From: Candidatus Eiseniibacteriota bacterium
Lineage (GTDB): Bacteria > Joyebacterota > Joyebacteria > Joyebacterales > Joyebacteraceae
Direction of reading: 5' to 3'
NCBI GenBank assembly: GCA_030609605.1
Contig: JAUWBY010000019.1
Coordinates: forward strand, 1-17,750
Length of the DNA stretch: 17,750 nt
Shown: piece by piece, positions 6,801-15,035 of the stretch
Layout: every line of letters begins with the position of its first letter
Position numbering within the stretch: the first letter of the stretch is position 1
The notes under the pieces: model-generated
Seen by the model: the letters and a program-made list of their open reading frames with translations, nothing else
The model's database searches: none
What the model was told of the DNA's origin: nothing
Translations under genes and position numbers: made by a program

Positions 6801-8256
6801 CATGGCCGTCTACACGACCGTGCTGACCGCCTACATCGTTGTTCTGGTCGCGATGGGAATCTGGATGGGGCGTCGCACCCGGAACGCCGAGGATTTCTAC
6901 ATTGGAGGGCGGCAGATCGGCCCGTGGGTAACCGCCTTCTCCTTCGTCGCAGCCTACTTCAGCTCGGTGGTCATCATCGGCGGGGGCGCCTTCGGTTACC
7001 GCTTCGGGATGTCCACGCTCTGGGTAGCCGCGTCGAACGTACTCATCGGATGCACGCTTGCCTGGATCGTGCTCGGTCGGCGTCTGTGGGAGTTCACCAA
7101 GCGCCTTGACACGATGACCATCCCTGGTTTCATCGGGAAGCGTTACGGCTCGCGTGAAGCTGAGATCTTCTCGGCCGTCATCATCTTTGTGTTCATGATC
7201 GTATACAACGTGAGCGTCCTTGTGGGCATGGGACGCATCATGGAAGGTCTCATGGGGATCCCGTACACGACGGCCGTCATCGTTGCGGGTCTCATTATTC
7301 TCATCTACGTGTCGATAGGCGGCTACCTCGCCGTTGTCTGGACGAGTTTCGTTCAGGCGTGGATCATGCTGTTCGGGCTCTTCCTTCTTGCCTTCGCGAC
7401 GCTGTCCAGAGTAGGCGGGCTGACGGCGGCGAACATCCAGCTCGCCGCCATCGATCCGGGTCTTGTCACCACACCCGGAGTGTGGGGGTGGAGCGGCCTC
7501 ATGTCGTATGCCCTCATCGTGAGTCTGGGTGTCTGGGGCATGCCGCAGCTTCTGGTGCGCTTCTACTCCATGAAGAGCACGCGCGTGTTGAGACTGGGAG
7601 TGGTTCTTGCGACCCTCGGTGGCGCCATGGCCATACTCCCGTACATGACGGGCGCGATCAGCCGCATTCTCCTCCCGACGCTTGAGCATCCGGATCTGGC
7701 GATTCCCAAGCTCGCACAACTTGTTCTGAATCCCTGGGGTGGGGCGATCTTCATGGCGGGAGTCATGGCAGCCGGCATGTCGACGTTTGCGTCGGTTCTG
7801 ATCATTGTCTCCGGAGCCATAACAAGGGACCTCCGCGGGAATCAGGAGGAGAGGAAAGGCAAGAAGCGCAGACCGCAGAGTGACAGGCGCGATGTAATGA
7901 TAGGAAGAGTGGCAAGCCTCGCGGCCGGGCTGATCTCGCTCGCCATAGCCTATCGTCCGCCAGGACTTGTGCTCGTCATAACCGCGTTCGCCTGGGCCGT
8001 GATCGCATCGGCCTGTCTGTGGCCGGTCGTGCTCGGCGTCTACTGGAAGCGGGCGAACAGCGCGGGTGTGTTCTCCTCCATGATAGCGGGTACGGTGGTC
8101 GCGCTCGGATGGATGATCGCGGGGAAGCCGTTCGGCATTCACGGGTTCATTCCGGGCGTCTTTATTTCTCTCGTGGTTCTCATCGTGGTCAGTTTCATGA
8201 CTCCACCGCCCGATGCTGCTCTTATCAGCCGAGCGTGGGGCGAAGGCGAGGTGTAG
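6793..8256 (+). CDS. Sodium/solute symporter, SSS family
   Basis: A 487-residue inner-membrane protein with about 13 hydrophobic helices, the usual size for the solute:sodium symporter family (PutP/PanF/vSGLT type). The N-terminal signature NAEDFYIGGRQIGPWVTAFS, then SSVVIIGGGAFGYRFGMS, and the IPGFIGKRYGSREAEI loop are typical of SSS members. A basic cytoplasmic loop follows about residue 345. The start at 6793 has GGAGG about 6 bases upstream and overlaps the preceding small gene by 8 bases. The in-frame ATG at 6775 lies before this ribosome binding site. The following gene starts directly after its TAG. The substrate cannot be read from sequence; the linked PHP phosphatase and outer-membrane barrel hint at a small organic solute. 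Confidence 0.92.
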   Translation: MSNMAVYTTVLTAYIVVLVAMGIWMGRRTRNAEDFYIGGRQIGPWVTAFSFVAAYFSSVVIIGGGAFGYRFGMSTLWVAASNVLIGCTLAWIVLGRRLWEFTKRLDTMTIPGFIGKRYGSREAEIFSAVIIFVFMIVYNVSVLVGMGRIMEGLMGIPYTTAVIVAGLIILIYVSIGGYLAVVWTSFVQAWIMLFGLFLLAFATLSRVGGLTAANIQLAAIDPGLVTTPGVWGWSGLMSYALIVSLGVWGMPQLLVRFYSMKSTRVLRLGVVLATLGGAMAILPYMTGAISRILLPTLEHPDLAIPKLAQLVLNPWGGAIFMAGVMAAGMSTFASVLIIVSGAITRDLRGNQEERKGKKRRPQSDRRDVMIGRVASLAAGLISLAIAYRPPGLVLVITAFAWAVIASACLWPVVLGVYWKRANSAGVFSSMIAGTVVALGWMIAGKPFGIHGFIPGVFISLVVLIVVSFMTPPPDAALISRAWGEGEV

Positions 8257-8802
8257 ATGATGAGCGAGAAAGTGGGGATACAGGGCCGTCGCAGCGGTGG
8301 GTGGTCGTCGCAGTCGCCATGGCTCAAGGTCGTTCTGGTTCTGAGTCTGGCGCTTATCGTGGTCGGCGTCGTGCGATGCTCCTTTGAATCGACCGCGCCG
8401 GTTGCTGGAAGCGTGGGCCGGGTGGCGGTGATGCCTGTTGTGATAGATGCCCCGGAGGGCTACTTCCCGCTGCCGTCGGACTCTGTGGCGATGGTCACGG
8501 CCCGCTGGTTCGCGCGGTCATTTGCGAGGGAATCAGGTGTCTATGTGGAGGTCGTAGCATCACGCGAGAGAGTACCGGAGGTGGCGGCCGAGGGGACCGA
8601 CTTTGATGGGCTTGCCTATTTCCAACTCACGAAATCAGGCAATCAGCTTCTCATTCACGGCGAGATGATCCACTCAGCGACTCGGCGGCCGATGGCCACG
8701 GTCGACTACGAGATTCCATCGAGTTTCCTCTATCGTAGAATGACGGAGGCCGGGAGCGAGATGGCTACGAAGATGGGGTACGACAGAGCGGAGGGCAGTT
8801 GA
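8257..8802 (+). CDS. Membrane-anchored protein of unknown function
   Basis: A 181-residue protein with a polar N-terminus, one transmembrane helix (about 22-40) and a predicted periplasmic domain beginning VGRVAVMPVVIDAPEGYFPL. That opening strand and the later LLIHGEMIHSATRRPMATVDYE resemble the N-terminal fold shared by TolB-N, FlgO and LpoB-like proteins, but the similarity is weak. VVRC is not a lipobox because Arg precedes Cys. Its ATG directly follows the symporter TAG, with GAGGTG as a possible ribosome binding site, and its TGA overlaps the TTG of the next gene. It is part of the symporter operon. Function unknown. Confidence 0.75.
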   Translation: MMSEKVGIQGRRSGGWSSQSPWLKVVLVLSLALIVVGVVRCSFESTAPVAGSVGRVAVMPVVIDAPEGYFPLPSDSVAMVTARWFARSFARESGVYVEVVASRERVPEVAAEGTDFDGLAYFQLTKSGNQLLIHGEMIHSATRRPMATVDYEIPSSFLYRRMTEAGSEMATKMGYDRAEGS

Positions 8803-9686
8803 ATTCCGGCAGGTTGGGACGCGCGGCAAAGCGTAGGATGCTTCGATGGACGCGGTCGATGCGTGAGCTCGACCGCGATTCCTACTCGCGCCTTGTTGAC
8901 TACCATATTCACACGAGGCTCTGCGGGCACGCGATCGGGGAGCCTGCGGACTACGTTCGGGAGGCCATCTGGAAGGGACTCGCCGAGATCGGTTTCTCGG
9001 ACCATATGCCGCTCCTGCACATCCGTGACGAAGGACTCACGATGGCTCCGCATGAACTCGCGATCTACGCGGAGCTCGTGCGCGACGTCCAGGAATCCGT
9101 GGAATCGATCGAGATACGCTTCGGGATAGAGATGGACTACATCCCCGGGCAGATGGACGAGGTGTGGGAGGCCGCTTCTCCCTACGAGTTCGACTACGTC
9201 TACGGCGCGGTGCACTATCTGGATGGCTGGGATTTCGGCGACAGCCGACGACTGTCGAGCTACGTCGGGAAGAACCCTGACGACATGTACGTCCGCTACT
9301 TCGAGATCTTCTGTGAGGCAGTACAGAAGGGCGGCTTCGACATCATGGCGCATCCGGATCTCGTGAAGAAACACGGCGTCTGGACGACCCTCCCTGTCGA
9401 TGAGATGTACCGCGAAGCTGCAGAGGTGCTGGCGGAGCACGATGTCGCCATTGAGGTCAACAGCTCCGGGCTTCGCAAGCAGGCACAGGAACTCTATCCC
9501 GCGCGTGGTTTTCTCAAGGTCTGTGTTGAGCGAGGCGTCGCCGTGACGCTCGGCTCTGATGCTCACGCGCCTCAGCAGGTGGGGATGGACTTCGACCTGG
9601 CCGTGAAGCACCTGAAGCGTGCGGGCGTCACCGAGATTGCCACCTTCCAGGGCAGAAAACGCGTCATGAGGCCGCTGGCGGCGTGA
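8799..9686 (+). CDS. hisK: PHP-domain phosphoesterase, histidinol-phosphatase-like
   Basis: About 295 residues with the polymerase-and-histidinol-phosphatase fold. Metal-ligand motifs, numbered from the TTG at 8799, are DYHIHTRLCGHA (His36, His38), GFSDHMPL (Asp68, His69), GIEMDY (Glu111), GAVHYLDGW (His139), MAHPDLVKKH (His185), EVNSSGLRK, and LGSDAH (Asp254, His256). These match the HisK/HisJ type, which removes phosphate from L-histidinol phosphate in histidine synthesis. Context argues for caution: no other his gene is nearby, and the gene ends a symporter operon, so it may act on a different phosphorylated solute. The start is uncertain. TTG 8799 has GGAGG 4 bases upstream and overlaps the previous stop; ATG 8838 or 8859 would remove an unusual Arg-rich N-terminus. 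Confidence 0.85.
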   Translation: MNSGRLGRAAKRRMLRWTRSMRELDRDSYSRLVDYHIHTRLCGHAIGEPADYVREAIWKGLAEIGFSDHMPLLHIRDEGLTMAPHELAIYAELVRDVQESVESIEIRFGIEMDYIPGQMDEVWEAASPYEFDYVYGAVHYLDGWDFGDSRRLSSYVGKNPDDMYVRYFEIFCEAVQKGGFDIMAHPDLVKKHGVWTTLPVDEMYREAAEVLAEHDVAIEVNSSGLRKQAQELYPARGFLKVCVERGVAVTLGSDAHAPQQVGMDFDLAVKHLKRAGVTEIATFQGRKRVMRPLAA

Positions 9687-9702
9687 TTTGCCACCTCATA
9701 TC

Positions 9703-9732
9703 TTGACACTGCGGAAACCACAGTTGTAGTGT
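9703..9732 (+). promoter_or_regulatory. Sigma-70-like promoter of the tol-pal operon
   Basis: A perfect TTGACA at 9703-9708, an 18-base spacer and TAGTGT at 9727-9732 as a weak -10. It sits in the 94-base gap between the PHP gene and the Yip1-fusion gene and faces the tol genes. No other promoter-like gap occurs until the end of the operon. The -10 is poor, so either the promoter is moderate or a different -10 is used. Confidence 0.5.
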
Positions 9733-9780
9733 CTACGCTCGCATGTGTGCTTGCCCTCTCGAATGACGCGAGGCTGACCG

Positions 9781-11241
9781 ATGAGCGAAGAGCACCAGAC
9801 ACCTCTATCCCGTCCATTGAATCCCATTGCGGCCCTGACGCTCGTCCTCGTGTTTCCCGGACGGACATTCGAACGGCTACGTGAGCGGCCACGTTGGATT
9901 CTACCTATCATCTTCGGCATCGTGTGTGCCCTTGTGAGCGCCATATATGCCGTAAAGGGCGGGTACATGGATTCCTTCATGCATAGCATGGCCCTTCGCG
10001 GCGGACACGATCCCGCGACTATCAGGTCGGGATTCATCGGGGGCAGCATCCTCATGGCGGCCGTGGGCGTTCCGCTGATCACGCTCCTTGAAACGCTGTT
10101 TTTCGGGCTTGCTGGACGTCTCATGGGAGGGAAAGCGCGCTTCAGCGTTGTGTTCAGCGCCGTTGCCCACGCTTCGGTCGTCAGTGGTGTGGGCGCTCTG
10201 GCCATGGCAGGACTCATGAGAATCACACATTCATCCACGGTTGGTGCCAATCTGGCCGTGCTGCTGGGTTCAGGGGTGAATCCGTTTCTCTGGAGTCTGG
10301 CCCGGCAGCTGGACATCTTCTCCCTCTGGTTCTTCATTCTTCTCGGAATCGCGGCCCGGCCGATTTTCGCACTCGACAGGGTCCGGGCCAGACGGACTGG
10401 CATCCTCTTCGCGATTATCTATGTTCTTATCATGAGCATCGGAGGGATAGGGAGCGCCGGCGGACTCGATGATCCGTACGAGGACTGGATCGAGACCGCG
10501 ACCACTGCAGCAGTCCTTCATCACGAGCCGGATCTCGGGACCGAAGTGCTCATGCTTGCGGGTGAGGCGGCCTCTGCCGCTGTCGCACGGGCAAACGAGG
10601 TTCTCGGTCGGAGTCCGGAAAGCGTTGTTACACCGCTACGAATAGATGTCTACGTCTACGCGTCCCTTGATTCGAAGGAGCGGGCGACCGACAACGGGGA
10701 GGTGGCCCACGGTGTCGAATGGGCGAATACCGTTCATCTGGCGTGGACGGACGGCTCCGAACTGGCGCTCACGCGGGAAGCGGCCAAAGTGATGGCTGCA
10801 GGGGCCCTTGGCAAGGTGTACAATCCGTTTGTTCGCAACGGCTTCGCCTTCTACGCAGGTGGCGAATGGGGTGGCATGACACTGGCCGAGGCAGCTCTCA
10901 GCCTCCTTGAATCCGGCGATCTGCCTTCACTTGCGGAGCTGACGGATCCGGCCTCGTACCATCGCCTCAGTAGGCAGAGATCGGAGCCGGCGGCGGGTTC
11001 CTTCTTCGAGTTTCTCGCGGCGACCCGTGGGGAAGGAGTCGCACGCGACTTGTATGCTGGAGCGGTCGATCGAGCCGGCCCCGTGGACGCGATGGTCGAA
11101 TCTGAGTTGGGAGAACCCCTGGGTTCGCTTGAGGGGAAATGGAAGGATTACCTTCGGACAAGCGGCACAGCAGAAGATCAATCAGGGACAAGCGGCGCAG
11201 CACAAGACCAACTTCGGACAGGCGACACAGTAATCGAATAG
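9781..11241 (+). CDS. Yip1-like membrane protein fused to a degenerate MA-like metallopeptidase domain
   Basis: A 486-residue protein. Residues 20-226 are a Yip1-type membrane domain: FPGRTFERLRERPRWILPII at the front and about five or six helices (near 41-58, 86-110, 126-147, 154-170, 176-197 and 206-226). Residues 240-458 resemble the peptidase MA-like (gluzincin) domain, with strand LRIDVYVYASL, a helix LTREAAKVMAAGALG where HExxH should be, FVRNGFAFYAGG where a WLxEGLAxY motif should be, and SLEGKWKDYL near the end. The zinc ligands are replaced (His332Arg, His336Lys, Glu353Asn), so it is probably a non-enzymatic binding domain. This alignment is by eye. The tail (456-486) is a 10-residue degenerate repeat. 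GAGG lies about 7 bases before the ATG. It leads the tol-pal operon, with tolQ 13 bases downstream, in place of the usual ybgC. Confidence 0.8.
   Translation: MSEEHQTPLSRPLNPIAALTLVLVFPGRTFERLRERPRWILPIIFGIVCALVSAIYAVKGGYMDSFMHSMALRGGHDPATIRSGFIGGSILMAAVGVPLITLLETLFFGLAGRLMGGKARFSVVFSAVAHASVVSGVGALAMAGLMRITHSSTVGANLAVLLGSGVNPFLWSLARQLDIFSLWFFILLGIAARPIFALDRVRARRTGILFAIIYVLIMSIGGIGSAGGLDDPYEDWIETATTAAVLHHEPDLGTEVLMLAGEAASAAVARANEVLGRSPESVVTPLRIDVYVYASLDSKERATDNGEVAHGVEWANTVHLAWTDGSELALTREAAKVMAAGALGKVYNPFVRNGFAFYAGGEWGGMTLAEAALSLLESGDLPSLAELTDPASYHRLSRQRSEPAAGSFFEFLAATRGEGVARDLYAGAVDRAGPVDAMVESELGEPLGSLEGKWKDYLRTSGTAEDQSGTSGAAQDQLRTGDTVIE
11156..11230. repeat. 30-bp period repeat encoding the tail of the Yip1-fusion protein
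   Basis: GGACA recurs at 11156, 11186 and 11216, giving two and a half units of 30 bases. Units 1 and 2 agree at about 23 of 30 bases, and the partial third unit agrees with unit 1 at 13 of 15. It encodes a polar tail with SGTAEDQ and SGAAQDQ, probably disordered. Confidence 0.7.
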
Positions 11242-11254
11242 ACAGGAGGCACTG

Positions 11255-11932
11255 GTGGGTACTGGTTTCATAGCCACAGTAGGGCAGTCGGGAGCCTTGG
11301 GAAGGATGATCGTCATCTTTCTTCTCATTGTCTCAATCTACTCGTGGGCCATCATTCTCCACAAGTATCTGACCCTCAAGAAGGCCAGATCTGCGTCCGA
11401 GAAATTTCTCAAGCTGTTCCGGGAGAATCCGGATGGGATGGTGAATGACTACGCGGACAGGCGCGGATTCGCCCCATCCCCGCTCGCGACCGTTTTCGAA
11501 GCGGGCCTCGCGGAATTGGCGCTGACCATGGCGGGAGACTCGCTTGGGCGCGGTCTCTCAATCGTCCAGATAGACGGTCTGGAACGTAGCATGGAAAGGG
11601 CAGTGGCAGAGCAGGTCATCGACCTCCGGAAGTACCTGATCATCCTGGCAACTGTGGTCGGCGGCGCGCCGTTCGTGGGGCTCTTCGGAACGGTGTGGGG
11701 CATTATGGTCGCTTTCACCGCGATGTATGTGACAGGAAGTGCCAGCATAAGCAGCGTAGCTCCGGGTATCTCGGCCGCACTGACGACGACCGTGGCGGGA
11801 CTGGCCGTGGCGATTCCCGCGCTTGCGGGATACAACTATCTGATGAATCGTGTGAGGACAATGACGATCAGGATGGAGAACTTCTCATCCGAGTTCATGT
11901 CCACGGTCGAGCGCAACATGGGCGCGAGATAG
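11255..11932 (+). CDS. tolQ: TolQ/ExbB-type proton channel subunit
   Basis: A 225-residue inner-membrane protein with the three-helix plan of TolQ/ExbB: helix 1 near 16-36, a cytoplasmic loop, then helices near 127-158 and 168-192. The family core GAPFVGLFGTVWGIMVAFT (137-155) and the proline-rich third helix VAPGISAALTTTVAGLAVAIPA are both present. TolQ and TolR form the proton-driven motor of the Tol-Pal system, which draws in the outer membrane during division. The start is GTG, with GGAGG 5 bases upstream, 13 bases after the Yip1-fusion gene. It is followed by tolR, tolA, tolB and pal, which sets it apart from an exbB. Confidence 0.93.
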   Translation: MGTGFIATVGQSGALGRMIVIFLLIVSIYSWAIILHKYLTLKKARSASEKFLKLFRENPDGMVNDYADRRGFAPSPLATVFEAGLAELALTMAGDSLGRGLSIVQIDGLERSMERAVAEQVIDLRKYLIILATVVGGAPFVGLFGTVWGIMVAFTAMYVTGSASISSVAPGISAALTTTVAGLAVAIPALAGYNYLMNRVRTMTIRMENFSSEFMSTVERNMGAR

Positions 11933-11957
11933 AGAGTCCGCCGGCAAGGGGGAGAAC

Positions 11958-12368
11958 GTGCGGAGAAGACGGAAGCGCGACAACGACATGGATCCGATCG
12001 GCGACATCAACGTGACATCGCTGGTCGATATCATGATGGCGCTTCTCATTATCTTCATAATGGTAGCCCCGATGATCGAGCAGGGGATAGATGTGACCCT
12101 GCCTACGGCGGAGCCGCGGAAAATCGACGTCTCGAACGTTGTGACGATAGCGATATCCAGTAACGAGAGGATCTACTTTGAGAACCAACGCGTGACCCTC
12201 GCAGATCTGCGTGAGCGCCTTGAGAATATCCACGCATCCGACGCCGACGCCGCTGTTCTGATCAAGGCCGACGAGGAGATCCAGTACGGTCGCGTTGTTG
12301 AAGTGCTCGACGCTGCAAGGAGCGCCGGCATCTCCAGACTGGCAATGGCCACGAAACCGGCTGAATAG
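11958..12368 (+). CDS. tolR: TolR/ExbD-type proton channel subunit
   Basis: A 136-residue protein starting at GTG with AGGGGGAG upstream. A short basic N-terminus (RRRRKRDND) leads to the family motif DINVTSLVDIMMALLIIFIM, in which Asp24 is the proton-carrying residue in the membrane helix (about 22-40). The periplasmic domain (about 48-136) has the ExbD/TolR pattern, including VLIKADEEIQYGRVVEVLD and a GISRLAMATKP ending. It is the partner of TolQ in the motor. It lies 25 bases after tolQ and one base before tolA. Confidence 0.93.
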   Translation: MRRRRKRDNDMDPIGDINVTSLVDIMMALLIIFIMVAPMIEQGIDVTLPTAEPRKIDVSNVVTIAISSNERIYFENQRVTLADLRERLENIHASDADAAVLIKADEEIQYGRVVEVLDAARSAGISRLAMATKPAE

Positions 12369-12369
12369 C

Positions 12370-13083
12370 ATGTCTCGATTTCTTGTCATATCGACGATCA
12401 TTCACTTGTTCCTGCTCATCCTCGTACCGTTCATCCCGGGGCTTTTCGAGGAGGAGCTGACTGGACTCGAGACCTACACCGTGGAACTCGTGGAACTAAG
12501 CTCGCCCCCACGGACGCCGGAGCCGGAGCCCGTTGTGGAGGAAGAAATCACTGAGCCTGCGCCTGAACCCGAGCCCGAACCGGTCGCCGAGGAGCGGATT
12601 CCGGACGACCCGCCGCCCAGACAGGTGAAACGCGTGGTATTCACGCCGCCGCCGCGAAGCGAGAAGACACTGGAGGAACGTCTGGCGGAGCGCCTGAGAG
12701 CGCAGGATGAGATGCGTGATGAGCGGGCGGAGCCCGAGGAGATAGCGACGGAGCAGCCCCCGATTACGAGCGCCGTCGTTACCGCTTCTCGCTTCCCCTA
12801 CAGCTGGTACCTGTCTATTATCCAGGGCAAGGTGAGATTGAACTGGAAGCAGCCCAGTTCCAGGCTGATAAGCGACGAGAAGCTCTCCACACAGATCTCG
12901 TTCAGGATCGGGCGGAATGGGAATATCGAGGTGGTCACCGTGCGCCGAACATCGGGACTTCAGAATGTCGATCAGTCGGCGGTGAAGGCGATTCGGAACT
13001 CGGCTCCTTTCCCTCCGCTTCCCGACGATTATATGGAGAACCATCTCGATGTGACCATAGACTTCACGGTCGCTCGGAACTGA
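12370..13083 (+). CDS. tolA: TolA/TonB-type energy transducer
   Basis: A 237-residue protein with one N-terminal membrane helix (about 5-24), a Pro/Glu-rich spacer (about 45-85; PEPEPVVEEE, APEPEPEPVAEE), a basic and helical section rich in Glu and Arg, and a TonB_C domain from about 145 (IGRNGNIEVVTVRRTSG, VDQSAVKAIRNSAPFPPLP, VTIDFTVAR). It should span the periplasm and carry TolQR energy to TolB-Pal. The C-terminal domain is of the TonB type, as in many non-proteobacterial TolA proteins; operon position favours TolA. The start at 12370 follows the tolR stop by one base, with no strong ribosome binding site, so translation is probably coupled. An in-frame ATG at 12295 inside tolR is rejected because it precedes the membrane helix by 25 non-coding-like residues. 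Confidence 0.88.
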   Translation: MSRFLVISTIIHLFLLILVPFIPGLFEEELTGLETYTVELVELSSPPRTPEPEPVVEEEITEPAPEPEPEPVAEERIPDDPPPRQVKRVVFTPPPRSEKTLEERLAERLRAQDEMRDERAEPEEIATEQPPITSAVVTASRFPYSWYLSIIQGKVRLNWKQPSSRLISDEKLSTQISFRIGRNGNIEVVTVRRTSGLQNVDQSAVKAIRNSAPFPPLPDDYMENHLDVTIDFTVARN

Positions 13084-13151
13084 CTCGATCAGTGAATCAC
13101 CGAGACCGGACCAAAGGTGAACAATCGCGACCTGATGAAAGGGCGCATCCA

Positions 13152-14456
13152 ATGATACGGAGATTCTACGCAGGCATCATGATCTCACTTCCTCTGTCCA
13201 TTTTGTTGGGCGGTGTATCTGTTGCCTATGCGCAGGTTCATATCAGCGTATCGAAGGCGTTCGGAGAAAAGGTGATCGTGGCGGTGCCGCTCTTCGATGT
13301 AGACGGTGGCACCATAGTAGCACCGGAAGACGTCCGCGATGTTTTGCTGTTCGACCTTTCCAACTCCGGCTACTTCAGTCTTGTTGCGAACACGGAGTTC
13401 GTGGACGAGACAGAGACCGAGGACCGCGTCTCGGGACGGATCAACTTTCAGGAATGGGCGGCACTTGGTGCAGAAGTTCTCGTGAAGGGGAAAATCGAAG
13501 GAACGCTCTCGGAGATGTCCATTGAAGCTACCGTGTACGATCTGGCACAGGGCAAGCCGATCTTCGGCAGACGCTACTCCGGCCGGCACGGTGAGTGGCG
13601 GGCCGCCGTCCACCGCATATCGGACGACATCGTCAAACAGCTAACTGGAGAGGAAGGTGTCGCGCAGACCCGGATCGCCTTTGTCTCGAACGTGACGGGG
13701 GCCAAGGAAATCTACGTGATGGACTACGATGGCGAGAATCGGCGGAGAGTAACCCGCGATAACGCCATTGCCATCTATCCGGATTGGTTCCCTGGGGCTG
13801 AGGATCTCATATACACGATGATACGAGACAGCCGTCAGGAAACGAGGCGGGTGAACATCGAAACAGGGACAACCTCGCGAGTAACCTCCTTTCCGGGTCT
13901 CAACGCATTCGCCGCACCATCGCCGAGAGGTGGAGAAGTTGTAATGACTCTCTCCAGAGATGGCAACCCTGAGATATACAGACTGCGGGCGGATGGTAGT
14001 GAGCCGCGTCGATTGACGTTCGGAAGAAGCACGGAGTCCTCGCCATGTTGGTCGCAGGACGGTCGCAGGATAGCCTATGTGTCTGATCGTTCGGGTGCGC
14101 CACAGACATACACAATGAGTGCGACGGGGGGCAGTCCGCAGAGGCTCACGTACCAGGGGCGCTACAATACATCGCCGGACTGGTCTCCCAAGGGAGATCT
14201 CGTCGCCTTTACTGCGAAGATAGATGGAGTGTTCCAGATATGTACAGTTGATGTCGGGAGCAAGGAGATAGTGCGCTTGACCGCGGGGCCCGGAGACAAG
14301 GAGGATCCTTCCTGGGCGAGGAACGGCCGGCACATCGTATACAGCGTGACTTCGGGAGGCAAGTCAGACCTGTACATGCTTGATATCTATGAGTTGGAAC
14401 CGGTGAGGCTCACCAGCGGTGCTGGTGATTATCTAAGCCCGGCATGGTCCGATTGA
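13152..14456 (+). CDS. tolB: TolB periplasmic beta-propeller protein
   Basis: A 434-residue periplasmic protein. The signal peptide covers residues 1-27 (cut after VAYA). Residues 28-165 form the TolB-N domain (IVAVPLFDVDGG, LVKGKIEGTLSEMSIEATVYD). Residues 170-434 form a propeller with WD40-like PD40 blades, each with a phrase such as SPCWSQDGRRIAYVSDRSG or TSPDWSPKGDLVAFT. TolB binds Pal and TolA and is released when the motor runs. The start at 13152 is at the signal peptide, with GAAAGG about 9 bases upstream; an earlier frame from 13092 lacks signal character. The 68 bases after tolA hold no gene or visible terminator. Confidence 0.95.
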   Translation: MIRRFYAGIMISLPLSILLGGVSVAYAQVHISVSKAFGEKVIVAVPLFDVDGGTIVAPEDVRDVLLFDLSNSGYFSLVANTEFVDETETEDRVSGRINFQEWAALGAEVLVKGKIEGTLSEMSIEATVYDLAQGKPIFGRRYSGRHGEWRAAVHRISDDIVKQLTGEEGVAQTRIAFVSNVTGAKEIYVMDYDGENRRRVTRDNAIAIYPDWFPGAEDLIYTMIRDSRQETRRVNIETGTTSRVTSFPGLNAFAAPSPRGGEVVMTLSRDGNPEIYRLRADGSEPRRLTFGRSTESSPCWSQDGRRIAYVSDRSGAPQTYTMSATGGSPQRLTYQGRYNTSPDWSPKGDLVAFTAKIDGVFQICTVDVGSKEIVRLTAGPGDKEDPSWARNGRHIVYSVTSGGKSDLYMLDIYELEPVRLTSGAGDYLSPAWSD

Positions 14457-14485
14457 GGCCCAGGGGCTTGCGAGGAGGAGAGAGA

Positions 14486-15022
14486 ATGCGGAGGTTCGCA
14501 GTTCTTCTTATGGCAGTTGTTCTGTTTTCAGGGATGACGTTCGTTCTGTCGGGGTGCGGTTCGAGAGAAGACGTCGTAGAGGAACCGATCATAGATCCCG
14601 CCGTGACCGAGGAGACCGACGCGCTTGTCGGTGATGATATCCCGCTCTACGAACAGCCGGAGGATGTGGTGTACATCGAGCCCGGCTCGTCCATCTTCGA
14701 TGACATCCAGTTCGATTTTGACAGCTACGATATCCTGAGCATGAATGTAGGTACACTCCAGGAGATCTCGAGCTGGCTGGCGGAGCACGAGGATGTCCGG
14801 GTCATGATAGAGGGACATTGCGACGAGCGCGGCACCAACGAGTACAACATGGCGCTTGGCGAGCAGAGAGCTTTGGCCGCACGGCGCTATCTTGTCGGTC
14901 TTGGAGTAGGTTCGAGCCGTCTCGGTACGATCAGCTACGGCGAAGAGAGCCCGCTTGACCCAAGAAGCACAGAGGATGCGTGGGCGAAGAACAGGCGCGC
15001 TCACTTCGTTGTCTCCGAATAG
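14486..15022 (+). CDS. pal: Pal peptidoglycan-associated lipoprotein
   Basis: A 178-residue lipoprotein. The signal ends in the lipobox LSGC (Cys24). Residues 72-176 are an OmpA-like domain with IQFDFDSYDI, VMIEGHCDERGTNEYNMALG (Asp113 for diaminopimelate binding) and the KNRRAHFVV end (Arg170/171). Pal anchors the outer membrane to peptidoglycan and pairs with TolB. GAGGAGGAG lies about 6 bases upstream of ATG 14486. It is 29 bases after tolB and 13 before the LysM lipoprotein gene. The acidic linker between lipid anchor and domain is ordinary for the family. Confidence 0.96.
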   Translation: MRRFAVLLMAVVLFSGMTFVLSGCGSREDVVEEPIIDPAVTEETDALVGDDIPLYEQPEDVVYIEPGSSIFDDIQFDFDSYDILSMNVGTLQEISSWLAEHEDVRVMIEGHCDERGTNEYNMALGEQRALAARRYLVGLGVGSSRLGTISYGEESPLDPRSTEDAWAKNRRAHFVVSE

Positions 15023-15035
15023 CGGGAGCCGGCGC

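Noticed and set aside
6607..8142. A 511-codon open frame antisense to the symporter gene
   Set aside because: Its product is rich in Arg, His, Asp and Pro without domains, and it mirrors a clear SSS symporter. It is a shadow of codon bias.
13552..13567. TGGCACAGGGCAAGCC inside tolB as a sigma-54 site
   Set aside because: The -12 box lacks TTGCA beyond GC, and it lies within a coding region with no gene start following.
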